Origin: Treponema sp.
Lineage (GTDB): Bacteria; Spirochaetota; Spirochaetia; Treponematales; Treponemataceae
Length of the DNA: 41,185 nt
Reading direction: 5' to 3'
Assembly: GCA_017392945.1 (NCBI GenBank)
Contig: JAFOSK010000117.1
Location: 1-41,185, forward strand
Positions 17,111-24,498 of the stretch are shown here, in pieces. Position numbers and translations under genes: made by a program. Position 1 is the first letter of the stretch; each line of letters starts with the position of its first letter. The notes under the pieces are model-generated. The model was not told the DNA's origin and searched no databases. It saw only the letters and a program-made list of their open reading frames with translations.

Positions 17111-17506
17111 TCATCTTTTTTCTTTCTTTTTTTTCTGTTTCAACAAATATTTTTCCTTTTCTTCAAGCTTTTTCTGCTTCCGGTTCATAGTTTTGCGTTC
17201 TTTTGCGTATTCCTTTTGAGCCTCAGAAAACGCTTTTAATGATTTTGGAACTCCGCCGCCATTTTTTGATTCAGTCTTAGCAATTTTTTTTAATCTGATC
17301 TTTGTTCTGCTTTCAACTGGTAAAAGCGGCACATTTGCAAAGCTATGCACCATCCAGTTTAAGATTTCAGGATTGCTCGGTTCTGAACCAAACACATATC
17401 GCCCTGCGTAAGTTTTTCCGTCTTCGCACCGTTCAATAAGGGCGCACCAAAACTGACCGTCAAAATAAATTGTTGTTACCGTAAAATTATCTTCTGTGAT
17501 TTTCAT
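17111..17506 (-). CDS. YjdF-like protein (DUF2992)
   Basis: Small cytoplasmic protein of the DUF2992/YjdF family. The core is FTVTTIYFDGQFWCALIE, a conserved glycine/aromatic segment YAGRYVFGSEPSNPEIL, and a basic, lysine-rich coiled-coil tail (KKLEEKEKYLLKQ then mixed Lys/Glu) that is usual in this family. The ATG at 17506 (131 residues) is preferred to the GTG at 17539; GGAAGA lies just upstream. In Firmicutes the homologue is controlled by the yjdF riboswitch, which responds to azaaromatic compounds. Here too the gene has a folded leader. Biochemical function is not established for the family. Confidence 0.82.
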   Translation of the reverse strand: MKITEDNFTVTTIYFDGQFWCALIERCEDGKTYAGRYVFGSEPSNPEILNWMVHSFANVPLLPVESRTKIRLKKIAKTESKNGGGVPKSLKAFSEAQKEYAKERKTMNRKQKKLEEKEKYLLKQKKKKEKR

Positions 17507-17519
17507 ACATCTTCCATAC

Positions 17520-17646
17520 GCCATTCCGCGCAAATGCACGCTGGCAAAAGAGAGGAAAGAATAAATTGTGAACCGAAATTATGTGCAGGCCATGTTCCGA
17601 TTCGGAAAGTAAGATTCTGACAGCTCTGACAGGGCAATCAGAATCT
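17520..17646 (-). promoter_or_regulatory. Structured leader of the yjdF-like gene
   Basis: Read on the minus strand, the 173-nt gap after the MerR gene holds a 9-bp perfect stem AGATTCTGA/TCAGAATCT (17612-17646) and a TTCCGA-TTCGGAA dyad (17595-17607). A hairpin of nested pairs GCCA/TGGC and GCG/CGC (17520-17545) ends just before the chosen ATG and could block its ribosome binding site. This is the place where yjdF riboswitches occur in other bacteria. I could not match the published consensus from memory, so the riboswitch call is an inference. Confidence 0.45.
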
Positions 17647-17712
17647 CTCGAAAGATGCATTAATAGTTTTTACAACCCGATTGTAGAGAAATGCAAAATT
17701 TTATACAAGCAC

Positions 17713-18504
17713 TTACTCTATCGGAAGCTGAATCTCAGTAAGCCAGTCGTCAACAGAATCTTTGTTCCAAATTCCGTCGATGTAACATTCACGGCTGAAA
17801 CCTGCGATTTTATAACCGTTTTCTTCGGCATATTTCATAATGAAAGCGTAAGCCTCGCCAATCTGGTCGTAAGCACCTTTGTGAAAAATGCTTAAGACTT
17901 TTGCAGCGGCAAGCTTTTTGAACTTGATATTCTCGCTCTCCTGTCCAAAGTCGGTAACGGCTTCCACATGGCGGATAAGAACGTTGTTTTCCCGATATTC
18001 GCCATCCGGGTATTCACAGAATTCGTAAGGCGGTTCCGCACATTTAAGTTTTGGATTGAGCTTTTTGAATTCTTCGCCAATTGCAGGAATTACATGCATC
18101 ATATCTGAATATTTTGCGAGCCTCTTTTCTACAACGTAGACAATCTGCTCCGGAATATTTTTTACTGTAACCTGATACTTCATAGTGTCTTTCTCCAAAA
18201 TATGATTGATGATTGAAAGTCGGATGTCGATTTCTTTCTGCTGAATCTGAAGTTGCAGGACTTTTTCTTCAAGGATTTTGCGCGCATTATTTCCTTTAAA
18301 AATTGCCTTGATTTCTTCAATCGACAAGTCAAGCTGGCGGTAAGATTTGATTTTTGCCGCCTGCCTCAGCTGGTCTGTCGTGTAAAAGCGGTATCCCGTC
18401 CATTCGTCAACGGAAGCAGGAATCAGAAGGCCTTCCTTTTCATAGAATCTGAGTGCCTTTACAGTCATCTGACACAGCTTTGAAAACTCACCGATTTTCA
18501 GCAT
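17713..18504 (-). CDS. MerR-family regulator with GyrI-like ligand-binding domain
   Basis: Drug-sensing activator of the BmrR type. Residues 1-70 are the MerR winged helix (IGEFSKLCQMTVKALRFYEKEGLL, then GYRFYTTDQL). About 75-107 is the dimer coiled coil (KVLQLQIQQKEIDIRL). About 108-263 is a GyrI-like/effector-binding domain (YQVTVKNIPEQIVYVVEKRL through FHKGAYDQIGEAYAFI). The 263-residue length is typical. AAGGAG precedes the ATG. Its own promoter shows MerR spacing. Possible targets are itself, the yjdF-like gene 206 bp downstream, or the divergent GNAT gene. Confidence 0.9.
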   Translation of the reverse strand: MLKIGEFSKLCQMTVKALRFYEKEGLLIPASVDEWTGYRFYTTDQLRQAAKIKSYRQLDLSIEEIKAIFKGNNARKILEEKVLQLQIQQKEIDIRLSIINHILEKDTMKYQVTVKNIPEQIVYVVEKRLAKYSDMMHVIPAIGEEFKKLNPKLKCAEPPYEFCEYPDGEYRENNVLIRHVEAVTDFGQESENIKFKKLAAAKVLSIFHKGAYDQIGEAYAFIMKYAEENGYKIAGFSRECYIDGIWNKDSVDDWLTEIQLPIE

Positions 18505-18533
18505 TTTTGTTGCATCTCCTTATAAATTCCGCG

Positions 18534-18627
18534 TTAGCGGTCTTGCAGGAGGCACGGCATCGCAGTTTTGCCAAAGGCGAAACTGCCGTGATAAAAATTA
18601 CATGGAAGTAATTTTTATCACACCTCC
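18534..18627. repeat. Long folded leader of the MerR gene
   Basis: Between the MerR promoter and its start lie TTAGCGG (18534-18540), an imperfect 10-bp stem CAGTTTTGCC/GGCGAAACTG (18563-18585) and a perfect 14-bp stem GTGATAAAAATTAC/GTAATTTTTATCAC with a 6-nt loop (18588-18621). GGAGG and CCTCC at the two ends can also pair. The stretch looks like an inserted intergenic repeat and would form stable structure in the MerR mRNA. Confidence 0.65.
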
Positions 18628-18639
18628 TTTCTGATATGA

Positions 18640-18670
18640 AGTCTAAGTTATCCCCTAAGGGGAGAGTCAA
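18640..18670 (-). promoter_or_regulatory. MerR-type promoter with 19-bp spacer and central dyad
   Basis: On the minus strand TTGACT (18665-18670) and TAGACT (18640-18645) are exactly 19 bp apart. The dyad TCCCC-TTA-GGGGA (18651-18663) sits between them. Over-long spacers with a central dyad are the hallmark of MerR-activated promoters, so autoregulation is likely. Confidence 0.8.
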
Positions 18671-18846
18671 GAAAGATTCTAAAATATTCTGAGTTTTTTT
18701 TTTATGCATTTTATTGCTCAAATCATGCATCTTGTCTGGAATGGATTTTTCTTTGTGAATAAATGCCATAGAATGATCTTATTCTAAAATGATGATTTGC
18801 TTTTGATAAAGGGAAAAAACATTTTCTAAAAAAAGGAGATATTTTA

Positions 18847-19296
18847 ATGATTACGACGGAACATTTGAAGATATACCCTGCAACACAAAAACAAATGGAA
18901 GCTTTCATTTTGGCAGTGACGGACTCAGAATTAAAAAAAGCCTATATGGAGATGCTTGAAAAAGGCTTGCAAAACCCGAGCCAATGGAATTGGTATGCCA
19001 TGTGGCAAATTGAGCTTAAAGACGGCACTCATATTGGAGAGCTGTGCTTTAAAGGGCTTAGTAATGACGGTGTTGCGGAAATTGGCTACGGAATTCAGGA
19101 AGCTCATCAGCGATATGGTTACGCAACGGAAGCCGTAAAAGCTGTCTTGGCTTGGGCATTCAGTTTCAAAGAAGTAACAGCGATAGAGGCAGAAGTCACG
19201 ATAGAAAACATTGCATCTCAAAAAGTTCTTGCAAAATGCGGCTTTATCGCAAATGGGCATGTCGGCGAGGAAGGACCGCGTTGTATCTGTAAGTAG
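18847..19296 (+). CDS. GNAT N-acetyltransferase (RimJ/RimL-like)
   Basis: Cytoplasmic acetyl-CoA-dependent acetyltransferase of 149 residues. Typical motifs are the strand HIGELCFKGL, the GYGIQEAHQRYGYATEAVKA segment containing the acetyl-CoA loop (QRYGYA), and the C-terminal NIASQKVLAKCGF motif. AAAGGAGA precedes the ATG. It diverges from the MerR gene and may share its control region. The acceptor substrate is unknown. The end of the protein (EEGPRCICK) is slightly short for the family but looks intact. Confidence 0.88.
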   Translation: MITTEHLKIYPATQKQMEAFILAVTDSELKKAYMEMLEKGLQNPSQWNWYAMWQIELKDGTHIGELCFKGLSNDGVAEIGYGIQEAHQRYGYATEAVKAVLAWAFSFKEVTAIEAEVTIENIASQKVLAKCGFIANGHVGEEGPRCICK

Positions 19297-19334
19297 CTTT
19301 TGGTTTAATTGAAATAATCAAGCAGATAAAATAA

Positions 19335-19712
19335 ACAGATGTAAATGTTGGCGGAGCAAAAGGTGACTGTCCGCCTGGATTTGATTCAGTAGAATGGCAT
19401 GAACAAATGGCCGGGGAGGGACATTTGTATCAAGCGATGATAGGAAAAGATTTGGTAGGGGCAGCTATTGTATTCCAGGATGAAACAAAAAACAGCGTAT
19501 ACGTTGGCAGGATTTTTATTGACAGCGTCTATCATAGAAAAGGTTACGGAATTCGTTTGATGGAATGCATAGAAAAGGCTTTTCCATGCGCTGCTGAGTT
19601 TAACTTGGATACACCTTGTTGGAATGAGCGGACAAATGCTTTTTACAAAAAGATAGGTTATAGTATCATAAAAATCGAGGATGGTTTCGTATTTTACCAA
19701 AAAAGAAAATAG
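19335..19712 (+). pseudogene. N-terminally broken GNAT acetyltransferase remnant
   Basis: The frame is open from 19335 to 19712 and reads DVNVGGAKGDCPPGFDSVEW before the first ATG at 19407. That leading sequence looks like real protein, yet no ATG, GTG or TTG precedes it in frame; a TAA at 19332-19334 closes the frame upstream. Downstream the GNAT core is clear (IFIDSVYHRKGYGIRLME, then NAFYKKIGYSIIK). The likely history is loss of the start region plus a nonsense change. A shorter product from 19407 (101 residues) would lack part of the fold. Confidence 0.7.
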
Positions 19713-19725
19713 GGAGAATTTTTAT

Positions 19726-20244
19726 TTGATTAAAATTGAGTTGTTGTCAGAAAAAAATTTTTCTTTGAAATCATTAGATTTTTACAACAGAAAACAAGAT
19801 GTAAATAAGGTCTATCGCAAAATAAACGGAGAATATGAATTAGTAGAATGCAAATATACCGAAGATTGGGACCTGAACAAAAAGCGTTCCGTGGCAAAGT
19901 TAATAAGTGGTGATGAACATATCACATACATTGCTTTGGAAAATGATAAAGTGGTCGGCTTTATAGGACTGTTAAAAAGGCTTCGAGGTCCGTACATGAT
20001 TCTTGATATGCTGCATGTGTCTTCTGAATGCAGAGGCCAAGGGATTGGCAGAAAATTATTTGAAGCGGGAAAAGCGGAAGCAAGAAAAGCCGGCGCGGAG
20101 GCTTTGTACATATCTGCCTGTTCTTCTGAGGAGACAATTGCGTTTTACAGAGCAATGGGAACTGACTTGGCAAGCAATCCTATAAAAGAAATTGCCGAAG
20201 AAGAACCATTTGACCTCCAGATGATTTGTCCTGTGAAAGATTAG
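19726..20244 (+). CDS. GNAT N-acetyltransferase
   Basis: Acetyl-CoA-dependent acetyltransferase of 172 residues from a TTG start at 19726, which has AGGGAG 9 bp upstream; the upstream ATG in frame lies inside the preceding remnant and has no such site. The core motif is MLHVSSECRGQGIGRKLFEAG, with the acetyl-CoA loop RGQGIG, followed by ISACSSEETIAFYRAMG. It follows the broken GNAT by 13 bp and is probably co-transcribed with it. The acceptor is unknown. Confidence 0.82.
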   Translation: MIKIELLSEKNFSLKSLDFYNRKQDVNKVYRKINGEYELVECKYTEDWDLNKKRSVAKLISGDEHITYIALENDKVVGFIGLLKRLRGPYMILDMLHVSSECRGQGIGRKLFEAGKAEARKAGAEALYISACSSEETIAFYRAMGTDLASNPIKEIAEEEPFDLQMICPVKD

Positions 20245-20417
20245 AGGCGCGCAAGATAGATGAGCAGATTATGCAGAGAGATTCTCTGATAGGATATTAT
20301 AGGGTTGTTTTTTCGTATAAATTCTCCTTTGTAGAGGCTTGAGGTTTTCAGATGGACAAACTGACAGAAAATACATTGGCTGGGTTCCTATTACAAGGGT
20401 ACTAAAGGGAAAAAATC

Positions 20418-20819
20418 ATGATGAATAACGCGATTATATTACAGTATCTATCTGAACTTGAGAAGAACAATGACAGAGCCTGGTATCATGCTCACAAAGA
20501 TATGCTGCGTTCAGCTACATAGCGATTTGAAAATGTAATTCAAGAATTGATTTATAAAATTGGAAAAGCAGATGCAAGAATTATTCATAATGAGGCAAAG
20601 GATTTAACTATTAAGCTTGTGAGAGATACAAGATACAATCATGATAAATTGCCATATAATCCTTCTTTTCGCGCACATATAGGTGCGGGTGGAAAACAGC
20701 CTATTCCAGTAGGATATTATGTGTATATAAGTCCTGGAAATAAATCTTTTTTTGGTGGCGGACTGTTTGCAGTAGAAAAAAAATCCAAAATAATACATAT
20801 TTATTTATGGAAAACATAG
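20418..20819 (+). pseudogene. Decayed DUF2461-family gene
   Basis: From the ATG at 20418 (AAAGGGA upstream) the frame reads like the start of a DUF2461 protein: YLSELEKNNDRAWYHAHKD. It hits an amber codon at 20520-20522. The same frame then continues RFENVIQELIYKIGKADARI and on to IPVGYYVYISPGNKSFFGGGLF, the conserved family core, before a foreign-looking tail ends it at 20819. The family is usually a little over 200 residues, so the gene has both an internal stop and a lost C terminus. The end overlaps the HAD gene start by 13 bp. Confidence 0.75.
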
Positions 20820-21571
20820 CTTTAATTCTTTCTGACTTAGACGGAACTTTATTCCACGACGACAAATCAATTTCTGATTTCACAAAAATGACAATCGCAC
20901 AGGCCCAGAAAAAAGGCATTCTTTTTGGGATTTCAACTTCCCGCGCTCTCGTAAATGCCACAAAATTTCTGGACGGAATCAATCCAGATGTTCTGATTAC
21001 AAACGGCGGCGGCATGGCATTTTACAAGGGCAGGAAAATTTACAACTGCGAATTTACACCGGCAGAAACGAAAACCCTTATAAAAACAACATTTGAAGTA
21101 CTTGGGAAAGACGCCGTAATCTCAATAGATAACGAAAAGGGGCTTTATTCAAATTCAAAAGAAGAGCTGGGGGACAAATTCTGGACTTATAATGATTTTT
21201 CTGACTTTAATGCAGCTGCCATGAAGCTCTGCATTGAAACTCTCGACAAAGAAGCCGTTACAAAAATTGCTTCCAGCATCGGCATAGAAAAAGTTGATAT
21301 GCTTCCCTTTTCAGACATTCCCTGGTACAAGCTCAGCAGTCATAAGGCCACAAAAGAAAATGCAATTCAGGCTCTGTGCAGTCATATGAAGCTTCCGGCT
21401 CAAAAAATAGCCGCCTTTGGAGATGACTTTAACGACATCGGCATGCTGAAACTTTGCGGAAAAGGAATTGCTATGCAGAATGCCATCGCAGAAGTAAAGG
21501 CCGCTGCCGATGAAACCTGCCCTGCAAATCAGGAAGACGGCGTTGCAAGATGGATTGAAAAGCTGCTTTAG
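20807..21571 (+). CDS. HAD-superfamily Cof-type phosphatase
   Basis: Cytoplasmic phosphatase, probably acting on sugar phosphates or nucleotide-type substrates. The 254-residue length suits the Cof subfamily. Motif I is LSDLDGTL with nucleophile Asp10 and acid Asp12; motif II is ISTSRA; the C2 cap lies about 85-185; motif III Lys is in LSSHKATKENA; motif IV is AFGDDFNDIGML. The start overlaps the decayed DUF2461 frame, which suggests that the deletion there fused the two neighbourhoods. There is no clear Shine-Dalgarno sequence before the ATG. Confidence 0.88.
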   Translation: MENIALILSDLDGTLFHDDKSISDFTKMTIAQAQKKGILFGISTSRALVNATKFLDGINPDVLITNGGGMAFYKGRKIYNCEFTPAETKTLIKTTFEVLGKDAVISIDNEKGLYSNSKEELGDKFWTYNDFSDFNAAAMKLCIETLDKEAVTKIASSIGIEKVDMLPFSDIPWYKLSSHKATKENAIQALCSHMKLPAQKIAAFGDDFNDIGMLKLCGKGIAMQNAIAEVKAAADETCPANQEDGVARWIEKLL

Positions 21572-21600
21572 CTATTCTGCCCAAAATTTAACTGAAAAAG

Positions 21601-22533
21601 ATGATTATAAATACTGGTCAGCGCACAGACATTCCGGCTTTCTTTCCTCTCTGGCTTGCAAACAGAATAAAAGAGGGTTTTGTTCTTGTAAGAAATCCTT
21701 ATAACCCGAGTCTGGTAACCCGTTATGAAATTAATCCTCAGGTGGTGGATGCGATTGGTTTTTGTACAAAAAATCCTGAGCCCTTTTTTCCTTATCTGGA
21801 AGTCGTAAAGGATTTTGGGCAGTTCTGGTATATTACCATTACCCCATATGGAAAGGATATTGAACCGGGGTTGCCGGATAAGACGCAGATTATTGAGGCT
21901 TTTAAATATTTGTCGGGCGTGGTAGGAAACCGGGCTGTTGGCTGGCGTTACGATCCTATTTTTATTGATTCAAAATATACTCTTGATTTTCATCTGCGGA
22001 CTTTTGAAAGAATGGCGGGAGAGCTCGAAGGCTTTACGAAAATTGTTGTCATCAGCTTTATTGATTTATATGAAAAGGTGAAGCGCAATTTTCCTGAGGT
22101 TCATGAGGTTAGTAATAAAGACAAACTCTTTCTTGGGCGTGCCATAATTAAAATAGCCGCAGACCACGGAATGATTGTAAAGCCCTGCGGCGAAGGAGAT
22201 TTTCTTGCTCCATACGGTGCAGACTGTGGTGGCTGCATGACCATCCGCGATTACGAAAGGGCAATCGGAAAAGAGCTAAAGGTGCCAAATTACAAGCCGG
22301 CACGAAAAGAATGTACCTGTTATCTTTCCGCTGATATCGGTGCTTACGATACTTGCCGTCACTACTGCAAATATTGTTACGCAAATAACGACCTGGCCCA
22401 GGTTGCAAAAAATCAAAAACTCCACGACCCTGCATCCCCCTTTCTTATTGGTGGAAGCCTACCGGATGATAAGCTTCTTATCGCAGAACAAAAATCCTGG
22501 ATAGATAATCAGCTGGAACTGGACTTTGAATAA
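21601..22533 (+). CDS. DUF1848 protein with radical-SAM-like cysteine motif
   Basis: A 310-residue protein recognised as DUF1848 by INTGQRTDIPAFFPLWLANR at the start and the cysteine-rich C-terminal half: GADCGGC at about 211-217, ECTC at about 238-241 and CxxxCxxC at Cys252, 256 and 259 (CRHYCKYCYAN). The last motif suggests an iron-sulphur cluster, possibly with SAM. Biochemical function is not known to me. It follows the HAD gene by 29 bp and converges on an SPL-type radical SAM gene. The ribosome binding site is weak. Confidence 0.8.
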   Translation: MIINTGQRTDIPAFFPLWLANRIKEGFVLVRNPYNPSLVTRYEINPQVVDAIGFCTKNPEPFFPYLEVVKDFGQFWYITITPYGKDIEPGLPDKTQIIEAFKYLSGVVGNRAVGWRYDPIFIDSKYTLDFHLRTFERMAGELEGFTKIVVISFIDLYEKVKRNFPEVHEVSNKDKLFLGRAIIKIAADHGMIVKPCGEGDFLAPYGADCGGCMTIRDYERAIGKELKVPNYKPARKECTCYLSADIGAYDTCRHYCKYCYANNDLAQVAKNQKLHDPASPFLIGGSLPDDKLLIAEQKSWIDNQLELDFE

Positions 22534-22664
22534 GGCGATGCTATACAACCCCTACAAATCCAGCGGAAAGTTGATAATTAAGCTATAAGCACACTGTTTC
22601 CATCTATGATTTTTACCACTGCAAAGGAAGATAAGCCGGGTAAAAAGAGTAAAATTAAATATTA

Positions 22665-23549
22665 TCAGAATAAGCCCGGCTGTAGTGAATCTTCGGGGAA
22701 CTCTTCTATCCATTTGAAGATTGATTCTCCGCCAAGCATTATCTTGTTCTTTTTGCAAACCTGTGAAATATGAGCCATAAGCTGATTTTCATTCTGGCTT
22801 GCTACCATATAGTTGTTTCCGAAGGTTCTGATATAGCGTTCTTTTAGATTTGCAAACTGACTGTGCTGAGTGCCAAGTCTGTCTAATGCGGCGTAAAAAT
22901 ATTCGCGGTTTCCTTCTCTCAAGGTAAGTCCGATTCCAAAACATAAAATTGCCTTTACACCCGCACGAATACAGTAATCTAAAATTCCGTCCACGTTTTC
23001 TTTTGTGTCATTGATAAAGGGCAAAAGCGGACTGACCCATACGACCGTAGGAATTCCGACTTTTTTACATTCACATAGGACTTCAAAACGGCGGCTAGTG
23101 GGGCAGACACCAGGCTCTACAAGGCGGCATAGATTGTCATCGGCGGTTGTGAGCGTCATCTGGATGACGGCCTTTGTCTTTCTGTTAATCCGTTCCAGAA
23201 TATCAATGTCGCGCAAAAGAAGGTCAGATTTTGTAAGAAGGGCCGCGCCAAAATCATAGCGGTCTATTACTTCAAGGCAGCGGCGCATAAGACAGAGCTC
23301 TTTTTCGGCCGGAATGTAGGGGTCGCACATTGAGCCTGTCCCAATCATACAGCGGCGACGTTTTTTGCGAAGGGCATCGGCAAGCAGTTCGGGGGCATTC
23401 TGTTTTACTTCAATATCCTCAAATGTGTGTGTGAACTGGTAGCATCTGCTCCGCGAATCGCAGTAAATGCATCCGTGCGAGCATCCGCGGTAGATGTTCA
23501 TACCGCATGGCTTAGCAGAAAGTATCGTTTTGGCGTTTACAAAGTGCAT
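22665..23549 (-). CDS. SPL-family radical SAM protein
   Basis: Radical SAM enzyme of 294 residues, of the group annotated as spore-photoproduct-lyase-like. The cluster-binding CxxxCxxC is at Cys23, 27 and 30 (RGCSHGCIYCDSR). TKSDLLLRDIDIL and VQMTLTTADDN-like strands (written VIQMTLTTADD) complete the barrel. True spore photoproduct lyase has an extra conserved cysteine that I could not place, and the host is not a spore former, so DNA-lesion repair is not implied. It converges on the DUF1848 gene, and the ClbS-like gene lies 22 bp upstream on the same strand. Confidence 0.82.
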   Translation of the reverse strand: MHFVNAKTILSAKPCGMNIYRGCSHGCIYCDSRSRCYQFTHTFEDIEVKQNAPELLADALRKKRRRCMIGTGSMCDPYIPAEKELCLMRRCLEVIDRYDFGAALLTKSDLLLRDIDILERINRKTKAVIQMTLTTADDNLCRLVEPGVCPTSRRFEVLCECKKVGIPTVVWVSPLLPFINDTKENVDGILDYCIRAGVKAILCFGIGLTLREGNREYFYAALDRLGTQHSQFANLKERYIRTFGNNYMVASQNENQLMAHISQVCKKNKIMLGGESIFKWIEEFPEDSLQPGLF

Positions 23550-23571
23550 TTGCTCTCCCCGGCAGGCAGAT

Positions 23572-24123
23572 TTACTTGGCGCAGTTTTTGCTATGAGCCT
23601 TAAGTTTCTTAAGCGCCCAGTCGTAGTGGCTTGAAGTCGTGCTTACAAAATATGATCCAAGGTCTGTTCCGCCTGTCCACGCAAAGTGTTTTTTGGTGAA
23701 AAGCTCTTCGTTGCTGTATTTTTCAATCAGAGAAAGAAGCTGGGCGTGAGTTTTTTCAAGATTTTTCTTTGCGTCTTCAAGCGAGGTTGACTGATTACGA
23801 TTCCAGAACAGTATATTCATAGCACCGTAAGTTTTCCAAGTATATTCTGATGGAAGGAATGCAATTGCGCTTTTTTCGTCGGTTTTTCCGGCATTATTCA
23901 CGATGAATCTGAGCATAAGCTTTTGCCATTCGTAAAGGTGAATAACTACATCACGCACGTTTTTGTCGCGGCTCCAGTGTGCTTCTTTTTTGCTCGCATC
24001 AGCGGAAAAATCAAAAGGCGTGTTCATTTCCACCTCGCTCATCGAGCCGATAAAATTCATGAGCTTTGAATAATTTTCTTTTGCAGCAGTAAGCAGGTCT
24101 TCTTTGTTTCTTGGTCTTGGCAT
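23572..24123 (-). CDS. ClbS/DfsB-family four-helix protein (DUF1706)
   Basis: DinB-like four-helix protein of 183 residues. Family signatures are RPRNKEDLLTAAKENYSKLM, the helix VRDVVIHLYEWQKLMLRF, and the Trp-rich loop FLPSEYTWKTYGAMN, then LGSYFVSTTSSHYDWALKK. ClbS, the characterised member, protects colibactin producers from their own genotoxin. Most relatives, like this one, are not near such a pathway. The ATG at 24123 is chosen because AAGGAG is 6 bp before it; the ATG at 24129 directly abuts that site. The 313-bp inverted-repeat element lies immediately upstream. Confidence 0.85.
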   Translation of the reverse strand: MPRPRNKEDLLTAAKENYSKLMNFIGSMSEVEMNTPFDFSADASKKEAHWSRDKNVRDVVIHLYEWQKLMLRFIVNNAGKTDEKSAIAFLPSEYTWKTYGAMNILFWNRNQSTSLEDAKKNLEKTHAQLLSLIEKYSNEELFTKKHFAWTGGTDLGSYFVSTTSSHYDWALKKLKAHSKNCAK

Positions 24124-24142
24124 TTTCATCTCCTTATACTAT

Positions 24143-24455
24143 TAGCCCTAAATTCGAGTTTTGAAGTTCATTGGCTATATCAAAAAAAACGACTTCCAGT
24201 CGTGAAAACGGCTTGTCGAAGGCTAGGGAACGACGGCGTAGCCGGCAAAATGCTCCGGTGGAGCATTTTGAGTGACTCTCCGAGCAGCTATGCTGTGAAG
24301 GCTTGCTAGCATGCTACACGCGTTTTGTGCCTGAAACTATATACGTTAGCCGCTCTCGCGGCAGCACAAAACGAGTGTTTTCGCAAGCCGTTTCGCTCCT
24401 TTGCGTCGTTTTTTTTGCAATATCTGAAAATTTACAAAACTCGACATTCAGGCTA
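24143..24455. mobile_element. MITE-like element with about 50-bp imperfect terminal inverted repeats
   Basis: The left end (24143-24193) and right end (24405-24455) are imperfect inverted copies. Matching blocks from the outside in are TAGCC, CGAGTTTTG (24155-24163 against 24435-24443), an ATATC/GATAT block and AAAAAAAACGAC (24182-24193 against 24405-24416). Inside, AAAACGGCTTG pairs with its complement near 24384, CAAAATGCTCC-GGT-GGAGCATTTTG forms a perfect hairpin (24246-24270), and GTTTTGTGC pairs with GCACAAAAC. No ORF of note lies within. It fits a non-autonomous transposable element or a large folded intergenic repeat. Confidence 0.65.
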
Positions 24456-24464
24456 TTATTCTAT

Positions 24465-24498
24465 CACACAAAACATGACAAGAGCGTGTCATATTTTA
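24465..24498. repeat. 34-bp repeat, copy 1 (11-6-11 palindrome)
   Basis: The 28-bp core has arms AAAACATGACA (24470-24480) and TGTCATATTTT (24487-24497) around the 6-bp centre AGAGCG. It matches copy 2 at 26060-26093 in 31 of 34 positions. It overlaps the stop codon of the SAP-domain gene and lies next to the MITE-like element. Confidence 0.75.

Noticed and set aside
22634..22681. Terminator between DUF1848 and the SPL-type gene
   Set aside because: AGCCGGG and CCCGGCT can pair, but the loop is over 30 nt, there is no T run and one arm lies inside the SPL-type CDS.
12415..24350. Integron attC sites at GTTAGCG/GTTAGCC words
   Set aside because: The words do not match GTTRRRY with a paired RYYYAAC, genes are in mixed orientations, and no integrase is present.
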